Part shown: one piece after another, positions 49,221-59,422 of the stretch
Layout of the letters: each line of letters starts with the position of its first letter
Position numbering within the stretch: position 1 is the first letter of the stretch
DNA from: Todiramphus chloris collaris
Taxonomy: Eukaryota > Chordata > Aves > Coraciiformes > Alcedinidae
Direction: 5' to 3'
Length of the DNA: 64,000 nucleotides
NCBI GenBank assembly: GCA_025345505.1
Contig: JANVCC010000125.1
Span: 544,400 to 608,399, forward strand
Notes under the pieces: generated by a model
Databases searched by the model: none
What the model was told of the DNA's origin: nothing
The model's input: only the letters and a program-made list of their open reading frames with translations
Translations under genes and position numbers: made by a program

Positions 49221-50327
49221 CCAAATATTTACAATATTAGAAGGAATAGTATAGAATTCAGACATTGCAAACCTTGTGTTGAGAGAACACTTTTCTTAAT
49301 ACCAGATTTTCTCCTTAGCATCAAGAGCTAGGATGAGATCCTCCCTCCTTCCTGCGTAATGACCATGGAACTCGGACACTGTCTCCAGCATTTCCTTCTC
49401 AGTTCCATGTCTAACGTGGGCAGGGCAGAGGATACAATCAAATTGTTGTCCAAACACAGCAGATCTCTCTCTCCCAAGTCTAGATCACGTGGGCAAGATT
49501 GCTTGCTTAAATTACACCTGAAAGCCTCAAACGAAAAGAGGGTAAAGCAAGAAAGAACACCAAGGGACTGGAAATCAGAGGAGACAGAACATCATCCCTG
49601 TTTTACAGTCTGAAGACAGAGAAATTAAATTGTTTGTGGTCAGATGAGGGCAGAGAGGACACCTTTGGCACAGGTAGAAATATAATCACAGATCACTTTC
49701 TTAACCATTAGATTAGCCTTTCCTCCCGGCTTTTCTTTAAATCCGTTTGACAGCAACTGACTCAATTATTCTTTGTGACAATTTCCTGGATGTCACCTTT
49801 GTTTCATTCGTTTTCTTGTTTGTGCACTGCTTGCAGACCAACCCCAGTGTCTCTAAATGCAGGTTTTGATGAGTATCACATGAAGAGTTTTGTTGAGTTA
49901 TGTTGACGGAGCAGATGATAAATTAGCATGAGCTCATTAAGAAAAGGTGCATTGTTTTCTGACTGGGGAGGTTCATTTTGAAAAGAAAACTAAATGAAAG
50001 GCGAACAAATCCTCCTGCTTTCTATTGATCCCTTTTTTATGCATATTTTTACATCTGTACATAAATATCATTGTTCATCAAAGACGTGAGCATACACCCC
50101 TTTGCTGTCCCAGCTGCTGAAAGCACGTGGCTAGCAGATGCTTCTTTAGCCAACCAAGGGCATATTGCAGAGCTGTGCAGGCTGTGCTCCGAAGGCTGCA
50201 CGAAAGCACCGTGGTGGAACCAGTCCTTCGTGCTAGCACAACATTTCCTTCCACTTGGCAGGTTCAGGTTTCCCACGATAACCTGCAGTAAGACCGTGTT
50301 CTCTTGGAGCAGCTTTGAAAAATACAG
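49221..50327. other. Unique non-coding DNA between the inverted-repeat arms
   Basis: No gene is recognised. Open frames are 98 codons or less. No coding sequence here makes the flanking inverted repeat look like transposon termini. Confidence 0.5.
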
Positions 50328-50368
50328 AAGGGCACCTTATTGTATGGATGTTTTGCACGGTTCTTAAG
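50328..50368 (-). repeat. Right arm of the 42-bp inverted repeat
   Basis: Reverse complement of 48965-49006, identical except for one missing base (CTTAAGAACC against CTTAAGGAACC). The two arms are separated by about 1.3 kb. Sequence outside the arms shows no similarity. Confidence 0.9.
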
Positions 50369-50699
50369 GTTCCTGCCAGCTAAGGTTGTATCTACGGTGT
50401 ATTTAATCATCAAACACAAAGCTGAATGTACATAAATGCTTACATTCTTTATTGTCCAAATAAGAAAAAAGCATTACAGGGCAAGAGTTAATCTGATTGA
50501 GATTATACTAAATTCGACTCCGAAGTAATTCCTTCACACAGGAGGCTGACAGCAGTGATTTTCCTGCAGTAAACTGAGATTGTAAGAGGTCTGTAGACAC
50601 CTTGGCAAAGGTGTCACCATGGAAAGCTGTTTTCATCATTTCCAGTGCAAAACTTTTCCTTCCTGCCTTCTTCCTTTCCTCCATGCCCTCCAGCCTTAA
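50369..50699. other. Unique non-coding DNA
   Basis: Nothing recognisable is seen. The stretch leads into a pyrimidine tract. Confidence 0.5.
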
Positions 50700-50838
50700 C
50701 AGCTTTTTTCCTCTAATTCTTTTTCTTCTTTTTCATCTTTGTCTTCTTTGTCTTCTTTGTCTTTTTCTTTTGCTTCTTTGTCTTCTTTTTCTTTTTCTTT
50801 TTTTCTTTTTCTTTTTTCTTTTCCTTTTCCTTTATTTC
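50700..50838. repeat. T/C-rich microsatellite (TTC, CTTTGT and CTTTTT units)
   Basis: About 140 bp are mostly T and C. They include several CTTTGTCTT hexamer-type repeats (about 50736-50790) and then TTTTTC units. It is degenerate simple sequence, and open frames through it are artefacts. Confidence 0.9.
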
Positions 50839-52040
50839 AAAAAAGTTTCAAGGGTGTAGTTTTAAGAAACAGCAAAGCTTACTGTTTTTATTTTTATAGA
50901 ATTATTACTCGGGGCATCACGTGGGCATTAAACAGAGAAATCCATTAGAAAAAAAGGGCTGTGGGAATATATGGTCACTGCCAAATATTTTGGTGTTTGT
51001 ACTATTTTTGGCAATACGATGAAAGATTCATTCCAGTTAACATATATCATCACCAATCAGTTTGATTTTAATCCCCTCAAAATATGAAGTGGGTTTTAGC
51101 ACCAGCAGCTGAGAAAAAAAATACTTCACTATAGAAGTAAAATTAAAAAAAATAGTAATTCCTTAGGCTTTTTGTTTGTTTGTTTGTTTATTTAATTTCT
51201 CTATTACCTCTTCAGGGGAAAAATAGTAATCTTTATAGCATATCATAAAGTACATATCATAAAGGACAAAGATAGGCATTTCATTACTGATAGTGGCTAG
51301 AATACATAAACGATGCTGTATTTAATGTTAAAGGTAATTATATATGTGTACATCCTGGTTCTACTTATGCACAGGAAAACACTGAAGGGGGCAAGTGTTG
51401 CTATGTCCCCAGTTGAAACCTTTCCCAGAACAGCTAACGACTTCCAGAAACAAAATCCCATTTGCTGTATAACGATGAACTTTAGGGACAGTTACATTAA
51501 ATAACCAAAAAGCAATTCAGACCTTTCTAATTCCAGAAACTGAAGCTGTCTTTAAAGAATAGTTGTCTCCTATGGGGAAAAGGTAGTAAGGAAATTATAT
51601 CATTAGCACAAAGATTAATATGATTTCAAGAAGATATTCTCGGCCATCAGCTTAAGATAAAGACACAGGACTGGAAAGCAATCATCTGACTCCAGAAATA
51701 ATTCCAGCACTGTTGGAAACTGTACTGTCAGCCCTGGAATTGATTGACAAAGTCTTGGAGAAGCCTAAATACAGAAACGAAGCAGCCCCCTATTTTGTAG
51801 TGCCTGATGCTTGCCGTCCGCGGCCAGAAGCGAGACGAGCGACAACACCCAGATGTAGAAAAAGCAACTTAAAGAGGTGTGTAAACCACACTTCCTTCAG
51901 GTTCTCTGGTGAGTTTGCTTTGGGTAAATGCTCACGGTTTACTTCTGAGGAGTTCTCGGCGTTAGCACGGTAATGTTTAGTCAGACACGGGGGCAGTGAC
52001 CTACCCTGCACCAGCAAAGGTGAGGGCAGAACAGTCCGTG
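50839..52040. other. Unique AT-rich DNA
   Basis: No gene is recognised. Small features are TTTG tetramers near 51173-51190 and a CpG-containing patch at about 51815-51850. Open frames are 119 codons or less. Confidence 0.5.
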
Positions 52041-52644
52041 CTCCTGGGGGGCATTTAGAAGAGTGTTGGCAGCAGGTCGAGGGAGGTTCTTCTCTCTCCT
52101 TACCCTGCACTACTGAAACCACATCTGGAGTGATGTGTCCATTTCTCATCTCTCCAGTTCAAGGGGGACAGGGAAATACTGGAGAGAGTCCAACAGAAGC
52201 TGCAAGGATGCTGAAGGGACTGGAACATCTCTCTGGGAGGACAGGCTGAGAGCCCTGGGGCTGCTTAGCCTGGAGAAGAGAAGCCTGAGAGGGGATCTGA
52301 TCAATGGGTACAAATCTCTGCAGGGTGGGGGGCAAGGAGAAGGGGCCAGGCTCTTGTCAGTGGTGCCCTGGGACAGGACAAGGGGCAATGGGCACAAACT
52401 GGAACCCAGGAAGTTCCAGCTCAACAGGAGGAGAAACTTCTTCACTGTGAGGGTGATGGAGCCTGGCCCAGGCTGCCCAGAGAGGCTGTGGAGTCTCCTT
52501 CTCTGGAGACTTTCCAACCCCCCCTGGCTCTGTTCCTGTGTGGGCTGCCCTGGGTGCCCCTGCTCTGGCAGGGGGGTTGGACTCTATGCTCTCCAGAGCT
52601 TCCTTTCAACCCCCTGCCACTCTATGATTCTGTGATTCTATGAT
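52041..52644 (+). mobile_element. CR1 LINE, 5'-truncated, best-preserved tail
   Basis: About 600 bp of plus-strand CR1. It starts near 'gcatttagaagagtgttggc' and 'agcaggtcgagggaggttct'. It continues through the ORF2 C-terminal block ('gagccctggggctgcttagc', 'gtggtgccctgggacaggac', 'aacaggaggagaaacttctt') to a GC-rich 3' UTR. The tail at 52619-52644 has three well-kept octamers of the TCTATGAT/TCTGTGAT type. ORF2 has frameshifts, since the frame at 52135-52635 reads out of register after the RNRRRNFF block. It is the most family-like tail here and belongs to a different subfamily from the 24.8 and 54 kb copies. Confidence 0.96.
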
Positions 52645-54026
52645 AGGGGAAAGCAGGAGTTTAAATCATTTACACATTTCAGAGAAGTCAAAGGGGAAAT
52701 GATTAAGACACCAAATCATCACCTGACTTCAAGGAAAAGCTGTGTATGGGTGCTGCTTCCACCCCTGAAGGTAACATGAATGGCTGTGGCTTTCACAGAC
52801 AGAGGTTCTTTCCCATGGGAATGCTGTCCAACTGGTAGGAATCAAGAGTTGAAAGCAAAAATGACAGTTGTTCTTCCTGATAAAGCAGCAGTAATGAACA
52901 GAGGCTCGTGGAACGTGTGTTGTAGTAACCATGTGATTAGTGGCTACGGGGTTCTAGTAGTTATGTCAGAGGAATGTTTTCCTGGGGTTATGTTTAAGGA
53001 GCATTTGGGAAACAACCTGCTACATCAGGTAGCTTAGTCATCGCTTTACACCTTACATAGCTACCAGTGTTGCACTTGCACAGCTCTACAAACCCGTATG
53101 ATCAGGAGACTTTCTGTGCTTTCTGATATCTGTGAACATCCCTGAGACATTTTCCAGTTTGTTGGGGATTTATTTTTTTTTTATCTAAGCCTGATTTTGT
53201 ATAAAGAGAAATAACGCTCCGCATCCCAAGCAAGTAATATGCAATTTTCTTATTTTATTATGTCATTGCTTCTCTGCATCTTGCAAAACCATCACACTGC
53301 ATGGAGTAGCCTACCTTTATTTATGACATCATGGGCTTGCTGTTAATTCAATCAGTAGACAAGCTGGTAAATAAGGTACTTATCTGTCTGCCCTCCTTAT
53401 GGATTTACCAGCCTTATTTAAGGCAATTGAACTGCAGAGATGAGAGTTTTTCTTTTCTACAGAAACCTGCTCTGCTCAGAATAGACACACAAGCTAAAAT
53501 CCTCAAAGCAGCCAGGTGCGGGTTTGAAATGCATGGCATTCGTGAACTTTATGGGAAAACACACAGCTACACTATCAATTTTTTTTGAAAGGTGAGAGCA
53601 GAAACTCCTGCACATGATAAGATAGTGTTAGGAAAGCCCTCGTGTTGGATTTTTGTCTGGGCCTTTGAAGTCAAACGCAGCCTGATCTTTACCTCCAAGT
53701 CAGATTTATATTTACTTCTTGCACGCTCGTTTTATCCCTGCTGTTTTTCAAATATTATCACTTGCCTTTACCCAGTGCAAGGGGCGTGTATGTGTGCAGG
53801 TGAGACAAGCCATTAGTCTGATCCACAAAGACTGTTACATCTGGGGAAAAAATAGCCCAACAAAACTAAATGCCTAGCTGTTCCTAGAATCTGGTTCCCT
53901 CTGTTTATGAACAAAGGTCAGGGATGTGCAAAACTCCACCTTCGCAGCAGTTGCACAAAGAACTTCTTTGCTTTCCTTATTTGTGGATTCTCTGCTTCCC
54001 CAGATTTCTTCTCTTTCTGACATTGT
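52645..54026. other. Unique non-coding DNA
   Basis: No gene is recognised in 1.4 kb. T9 at about 53171-53180. Open frames are under 90 codons. Confidence 0.5.
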
Positions 54027-54643
54027 CAGCAGTGTGCCCAGGGGGACAGGAAGGCCAAGGGCATCCTGACCTGGATCAAAAGCAGTGTGTCCAGCAGGAG
54101 TGGAGAAGTGATGGTGCCCCTGAACTGGGCACTGGTGAGGCTGCAGCTTGAGCACTGGGTTCAGCTTTGGCCATGAAAAAGACATTGAGGGGCTGGAGCA
54201 AGTTCAGAGGAGGGCATTGCAGCTAGTGAGGGGTCTGGAGAAAATGTCTGGTGAGGAGCAGCTGAGGGACCTGGGGTTGATCAGTCTGGAGAAGAGGAGG
54301 CTGAGAGGAGACCTTCTTGCTCTCTGCAGCTCCCTGCAGGGAGGCTGGGGTGAGGTGGGTGTTGGTCTCTTCTCCAGGGTGACTGGTGATAGGACAAGAG
54401 GAAAGGGGCTGAAGTTGCACCAGGGGAGGTTCAGGTTGGGCAGGAGGAACAATTTCTTTGCTGAGAGAGTGGTGAGGCCTTGGAACAGGCTGCCCAGGGA
54501 GGGGGTGGAATCACCATCCCTGCAGGGGTTCAAGAAACATCTGGATGTGGCACTTCAGGACATGGTTTAGTCGTCCTGAGAATGTTTAGTAGGCAGTTGC
54601 ACTTGATGATCTTGAAGGTCATTTCCAACCTTAATGATTCTAG
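54027..54643 (+). mobile_element. CR1 LINE, 5'-truncated, 140-codon open ORF2 end
   Basis: Plus-strand CR1 starting at 'cagcagtgtgcccagggg'. A frame from 54148 to the stop at 54568-54570 is fully open and encodes the ORF2 C-terminus, with [47 protein letters not shown] and [15 protein letters not shown]. The 3' UTR with 'gatgatcttgaaggtcattt' and a single octamer follow. Catalytic RT motifs are absent through 5' truncation. It resembles the 24.8 kb and 45.2 kb copies but is more diverged. Confidence 0.95.
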
Positions 54644-57600
54644 GACATTTCAATTAAGCTACAAGTGGTAGGATAATCAGTATAGTAGCTGAGAAAAAGG
54701 ACCTTTTCACCCCCTTAGGGGTCAGCAGTGTATTCAAGACTAGACCTACTGAAAGTATAGGCATCAGAGAGGACTGAACCAAGAGATGGAAAGAGATGCA
54801 TTTCAGCTAATGGAAGACACTGAGAACTTTTAGATGATCGTATCAGTTGCTATGGGAATGCTGGAGATAGAGACATGACCACATTTCCCAAGACTGTTAA
54901 TTAGGTCTCTTTTCAGTAGAGCTTAGGTGGGGCTTTTCTTTTTCTAGAAAATTGTGGTTTTGTTGGTCAGAAGTGTGACTTTCTTTCAAAAATTCCAACT
55001 TCTCTTCAAGGCACACAGCGATCATCCAAGCTGAAATTTTGGGGAAAGAAAAATATCTGTCCTGGAAGGAGAAGGAAAGGATGACAGATAATGAAATATT
55101 TTCCTCAGGAAATTAAGATTAAGGGAAAGAAAAAACCATTCCCTTTCTCACTCAGCTCTTACACACTGGGGGGTAACTCCCAGCTCATTCCCTCTCCATA
55201 TCCCTGGATGTGGTTTATGTGCATCGCTGCCCTGTGGATAGCCCTCAGATTCGCAACGCCTCCATCCAAGGCAAAGTCCAAGGGACCGGCCCGATTTGTG
55301 TCTGCTCTGAGAGAAAGAAACCCATGGTAGGAGAAAGAGACTTTGTTTTTTTTATCACAGGTAAAATTTCAAACACTTTCAAGCCCTTTCTTCAAAGAAT
55401 CATGCTGGAATGTGTGCTCTCCAAGTCCTGCCTCGAAAGGTGTCTGAAAGACACCACAAAGCCCTTCCTATTCCCATCACCGTGTGGATGGTGTTTCATC
55501 CCATGGGAGAAAATAAATCTGGGAGCTCTGGGGAGACCGGATAGATTAGTGCTATATGACACCTTTATTCTTCTCTAGATCTGAAGAAAAGAGAGATTGT
55601 GATATCCTTTGAAGTAATACCGTTGAGATTTAGGGAAAGATATTTATAAAAAAGTTAGAATTTTTGGGAGCAGGGACTGTTTGCTGTATGTTTATGGTGC
55701 ACCTACTATTTGAGTTGCCTGATGCTTAATATCTTGCATTCTTGTGATTTTAATAGCAGTTAATGATAATAATTTGTACCTTACCTGAAAAGTGAGGTGC
55801 CTGGGTAATTTAGCTAGGAGAAAAAGCTAAAGGAAAGTAAAACAACAACAGCAAGACACAGACAATTGCAGAAAGAGAAATTGCAAAGCTCGGCTCATCA
55901 GAAACTTTCCCCTGAGCAGCACAGTTCTTTTGGGGTTTTTAAATGAAAAGACAGATGCAAACCCACAGTGGAAATGGAATGGACTTAGAACAGAAGTAAT
56001 ATCTGGATGAAATTGTCTTTCCAGTTGCATTATGGCAAAGCAAAGGAAATCAGTTAATTGAGAAGAGTGCTTCATATCTCATTTTTGCAAATCACGCATT
56101 TGGCCAGCACAGATATCCAGAATTTACCTAAATACATATCTTTGTCCTTCCTGGATAGAAAGATACTGTACTGAGTGGTTAAAAAAATGCATTGTGTTGG
56201 GAAAAAAAAAGCGCTTTTCACCACTGACATTTCTTTATCTTTACTGTGATCACATCTCTGCAACCTTCAGTAATACCTGAAAATGCAAGGTCGTATCCAC
56301 GAGAGCCATCTTCAATTACAGTAAAAAATACCTTCACAGGTCACTTGCCATTTAAAACTTAGAGGTTTTATAATAACAAACCTGAGGCAAAATCTTTCGC
56401 TCGCATAAAACAGTCTCAGAGAAAGAAAAGGGGAAAAAAATAAAGGTATGTCTGGGTTGGATGTTAGATTTTCCTCCCAGGTCATAATCAAAAAAAAATT
56501 AGTGAAAGGAAAGCTACAAAATAGTTCAAATTTCCAGTGGAAAGAGAAGCCACGTTATGTTATCATCTCTAGTCCAGTGTTCTAGATGTCTATCCGTGTA
56601 TCATAATTTATTTTGAAGCAAATTGATGGAAAGGGTGAAGCAGTCAACGGAGACTGCAGATAGTGGGACAGATTCTGTTTAATCACACCAGTTTATCTGC
56701 TGACAAGTTTCAGATCTTTCTGAGAGTGAAAAAAAAAAGCAGTTTTACATGAATTTACAGTGCATGTAAATTCCAGTAGCGCTGAAACCGCAACTGGCCA
56801 GCTCCCCAAAAGACCTGGTAAACAAGATGAGGAAAAAACAACAACCCCCACTTACTTTCCTTGCCTGTTAGAAGCACATCAGAGGCAAAAGAACAGCCAT
56901 GATTCATTCCAGCAGAGACAGCCCTTTCTTTTATACGTACACTGTATGCTATAACATCACAGAAACAATCACACGTCCAATGCTGTTGAATTTAAACTCA
57001 TTTGGGCAGGTGGAAATAAAAGGGTGCTAAAATGCTATCGTTTATGTGGTTAATAGATTCATTCAGAGACTCCTGCCTGCCCATGGAAAAGTGGTCAATT
57101 GAGAAATGGAAGCAAATAAACAAAAGAGTGAAAGCATAGTTGGCCTAAATGAACATTTCAGAGGAGGATCTAGTTCTCGTGATTTTCCTCTAGGTGCTTT
57201 TATTCTTGAAAAAGCAACCTTTAATTTCCTTCCCAGGCTTTTAAAGGAGGATGTCCTCTCCCGTGCTTTGTTCAAATGATTGTAATTCCATTATAGCCTA
57301 ATGCATTTAGTGATTACAGTCACATAAAAAATCCTACATAAAACACTCACTGTAGACTTGGTGACTTAAATGATGGTCATTTAAATCCTGAACATATCTG
57401 GTTTTTAGTCCTTTGGATACCTGAGACACAGTCCAAGTGCAACAGGCACATAGAGCACCCAAGTTTAACCTAATACCTTTTATTGTCATTGCTCATGATG
57501 ATTTATTCCAACAGAAGACTTCCTTTTGCACTGGATTCCATCCTACTAGGCATTTCTGAATGACACCAGAAACTCAGACCTAACTGTGGTCACAGATTTT

Positions 57601-58190
57601 GAGGAGAGGGATTTGGAACAGATATTTTGGCCCTTTCTTTCAAAAACACTGCTTAATTTCTTTCCAAGTATCTGCCAAATCTCTGGCTGAGAGTCTGACT
57701 CCAGGCTCTGCTCTTGTACAGCATTCCAGCAGAAAGCTGGGGCAAGCTGTTGTGCGCTGCTCCCAGTCTCCAGTGAAATGGCTCTGTTACGTTTCATTCC
57801 TCTTCTGGAGACAGGAACTGTTAACTTTATTAGGTGCTTAAATATTGCCTCAACAAGGACCAATAAACACTGCAGTTTTAGCACCGTGTGAGACGAGCAG
57901 GTCAGGTCATGACAGGGGAAGATGGTCACCCTGGTTTCATGTCTGTACATGGCCAGAGGAGTGAAGGAAAAGCTTTCCGTAGACATCTCTCATGCTGGGT
58001 AATCCTGAGCAGCAGATTAAGCCTGGCCCTGAAGATGCTGTGGTGAAGAATGCAGCCAACAAGACACCAAATAAAACCCAGTCCTCCTTTCTGTCCTATT
58101 TCAAAAGAGCTGGGCTCGTGTATAAAGAACATCCCTCTGTGTAAAGCAAAGCCATACTCTTGGCCCTTCCTCTTTCTAAGACCTTGTAAG
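54644..58190. other. Unique non-coding DNA
   Basis: No gene is recognised in 3.5 kb. A 122-codon plus frame (55210-55578) and a 146-codon minus frame (57546-57986) have no family signature or exon context. Short A and T runs occur near 56201 and 56727. Confidence 0.5.
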
Positions 58191-58413
58191 TTTTCTTTTC
58201 TTTTCTTTTTTCTTTTCTTTTCTTTTCCTTTCTTTTCTTTTCTTTTCTTTTCTTTTCTTTTCTTTTCTTTTCTTTTCTTTTCTTTTCTCTCCTCTCTTCT
58301 CTTCTCTTCTCTTCTCTTCTCTTCTCTTCTCTTCTCTTCNNNNNNNNNNTCTCTTCTCTTCTCTTCTCTTCTCTTCTCTTCTCTTCTCTTCTCTTCTCTT
58401 CTCTTCTCTTCTC
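58191..58413. repeat. Two-phase pentamer microsatellite (TTTTC then TCTTC) with assembly gap
   Basis: TTTTC pentamers run from 58191 to about 58288 and change to TCTTC pentamers from about 58295 to 58413. The second phase contains ten N at 58340-58349, so the true length is unknown. The two pentamers differ by one T-to-C change, which suggests one variant spread within the array. Open frames of about 100-130 codons here are artefacts. Confidence 0.97.
58340..58349. other. Assembly gap (10 N)
   Basis: Ten N in the middle of the pentamer array mark an unresolved gap of arbitrary size. Confidence 0.98.
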
Positions 58414-59264
58414 ACTGGGGATGTGACCCAGCAAAATGCTTTCAGTAGAATACTAAATAGAACACTGTAGAAAATAAATAAATAAATAGAATAAGTAAAT
58501 ACTACATAGAATACTAGTATCCTACAGGCTTACTCTCGCTTTTGACACTATAAAGAGCTTGGCTATTTCTGGAGGAAACCTCAGTGGTTTTACACGCTGA
58601 CGAAGGAACTCTTTAAACAGGTTGGTTTGAATCATTTTGCTTGATGTGTAGCTTGTTGTACCTTTTATAAGTGGAAATGTCAGTGGCTGTAAAAAGAACA
58701 CAAGTCTGGTAGGTGACTTTTTGCAGCTTATAAGGCTTTCAGACATAAAAATCCACAAATCAAACCATGAAAACCGCTGTGCTAGGTCCAGCTAATAAAA
58801 AGGAGCAAACAAAACTCCTGGTGCCTGGAACCGCCGTGGTTCTCAGGTACTCCATCAGGTTTCCCTGGCTTTCTGCAATAGACACAAGAACACCTGGATT
58901 AAGAGTTTTTATCAGAGAATTCCCCGTGGTTTTGCGTTTGCAGTGAGGCAGATACTGGCTCTCAGGATAGGAAAAGGCTGAGTTTGCTGTGGCAAGCAAG
59001 GATTCCCCCTGTTCCTCTCAGCACACAAGCATTTGCTTGGTCAGGGCATAAGGACTATTCATAAAGGAAGACTTTCCATTTTATCCACATCCTAAAAGGA
59101 ATTCATTCTGCTTAAACGTGGCTGTGGCAGGACATCAACAACTGACCTGTAGCTGGAATAGTTCAGCTTTGCCTCCTGCTCTTCTGAAAATGCAGTTCTC
59201 AAGAGATTGGTTCCTCGCTGCAGACAAGGGCTGAGATTTTGCTCAGTTAATTTTGCTCAGTTAC
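58414..59264. other. Unique non-coding DNA
   Basis: No gene is recognised. A short AAAT-type run lies near 58471-58486. A 14-bp direct duplication (TTTTGCTCAGTTAA then TTTTGCTCAGTTAC, 59237-59264) sits directly before the next CR1. Confidence 0.5.
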
Positions 59265-59422
59265 CCAGGGAGGGGGTCAAGTCCCCATCCCTGGATGTGT
59301 TTAAGCATTGCTGAGATGTGGTGTTAGGGGATATGGTCTGGGGTGAACATGTCGAGTAGGGCTAATGGTTAGACATGGTGATCCCAAGGGTCTTCCAACC
59401 TAAATGATTCTGTGATTCTGTA
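59265..59422 (+). mobile_element. CR1 LINE 3' fragment, short
   Basis: About 158 bp of CR1 tail on the plus strand. It starts in 'cccagggagggggtcaagtc', runs through 'gtccccatccctggatgtgt' and the ORF2 end, and finishes with 'tggtgatcccaagggtcttc' and two octamers (TGATTCTGTGATTCTG). It is directly preceded by a 14-bp duplicated sequence. Confidence 0.92.

Noticed and set aside
55210-55578. 122-codon plus-strand frame, cysteine-rich in part
   Set aside because: Considered as a possible exon or pseudogene, but I see no family motif or splice sites that I can defend.
57546-57986. 146-codon minus-strand frame
   Set aside because: No recognisable domain and no gene context. It overlaps an 80-codon plus frame over the same DNA.
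58050-58448. Open frames of 79-132 codons on both strands
   Set aside because: They arise from the pentamer microsatellite and cross an N gap.
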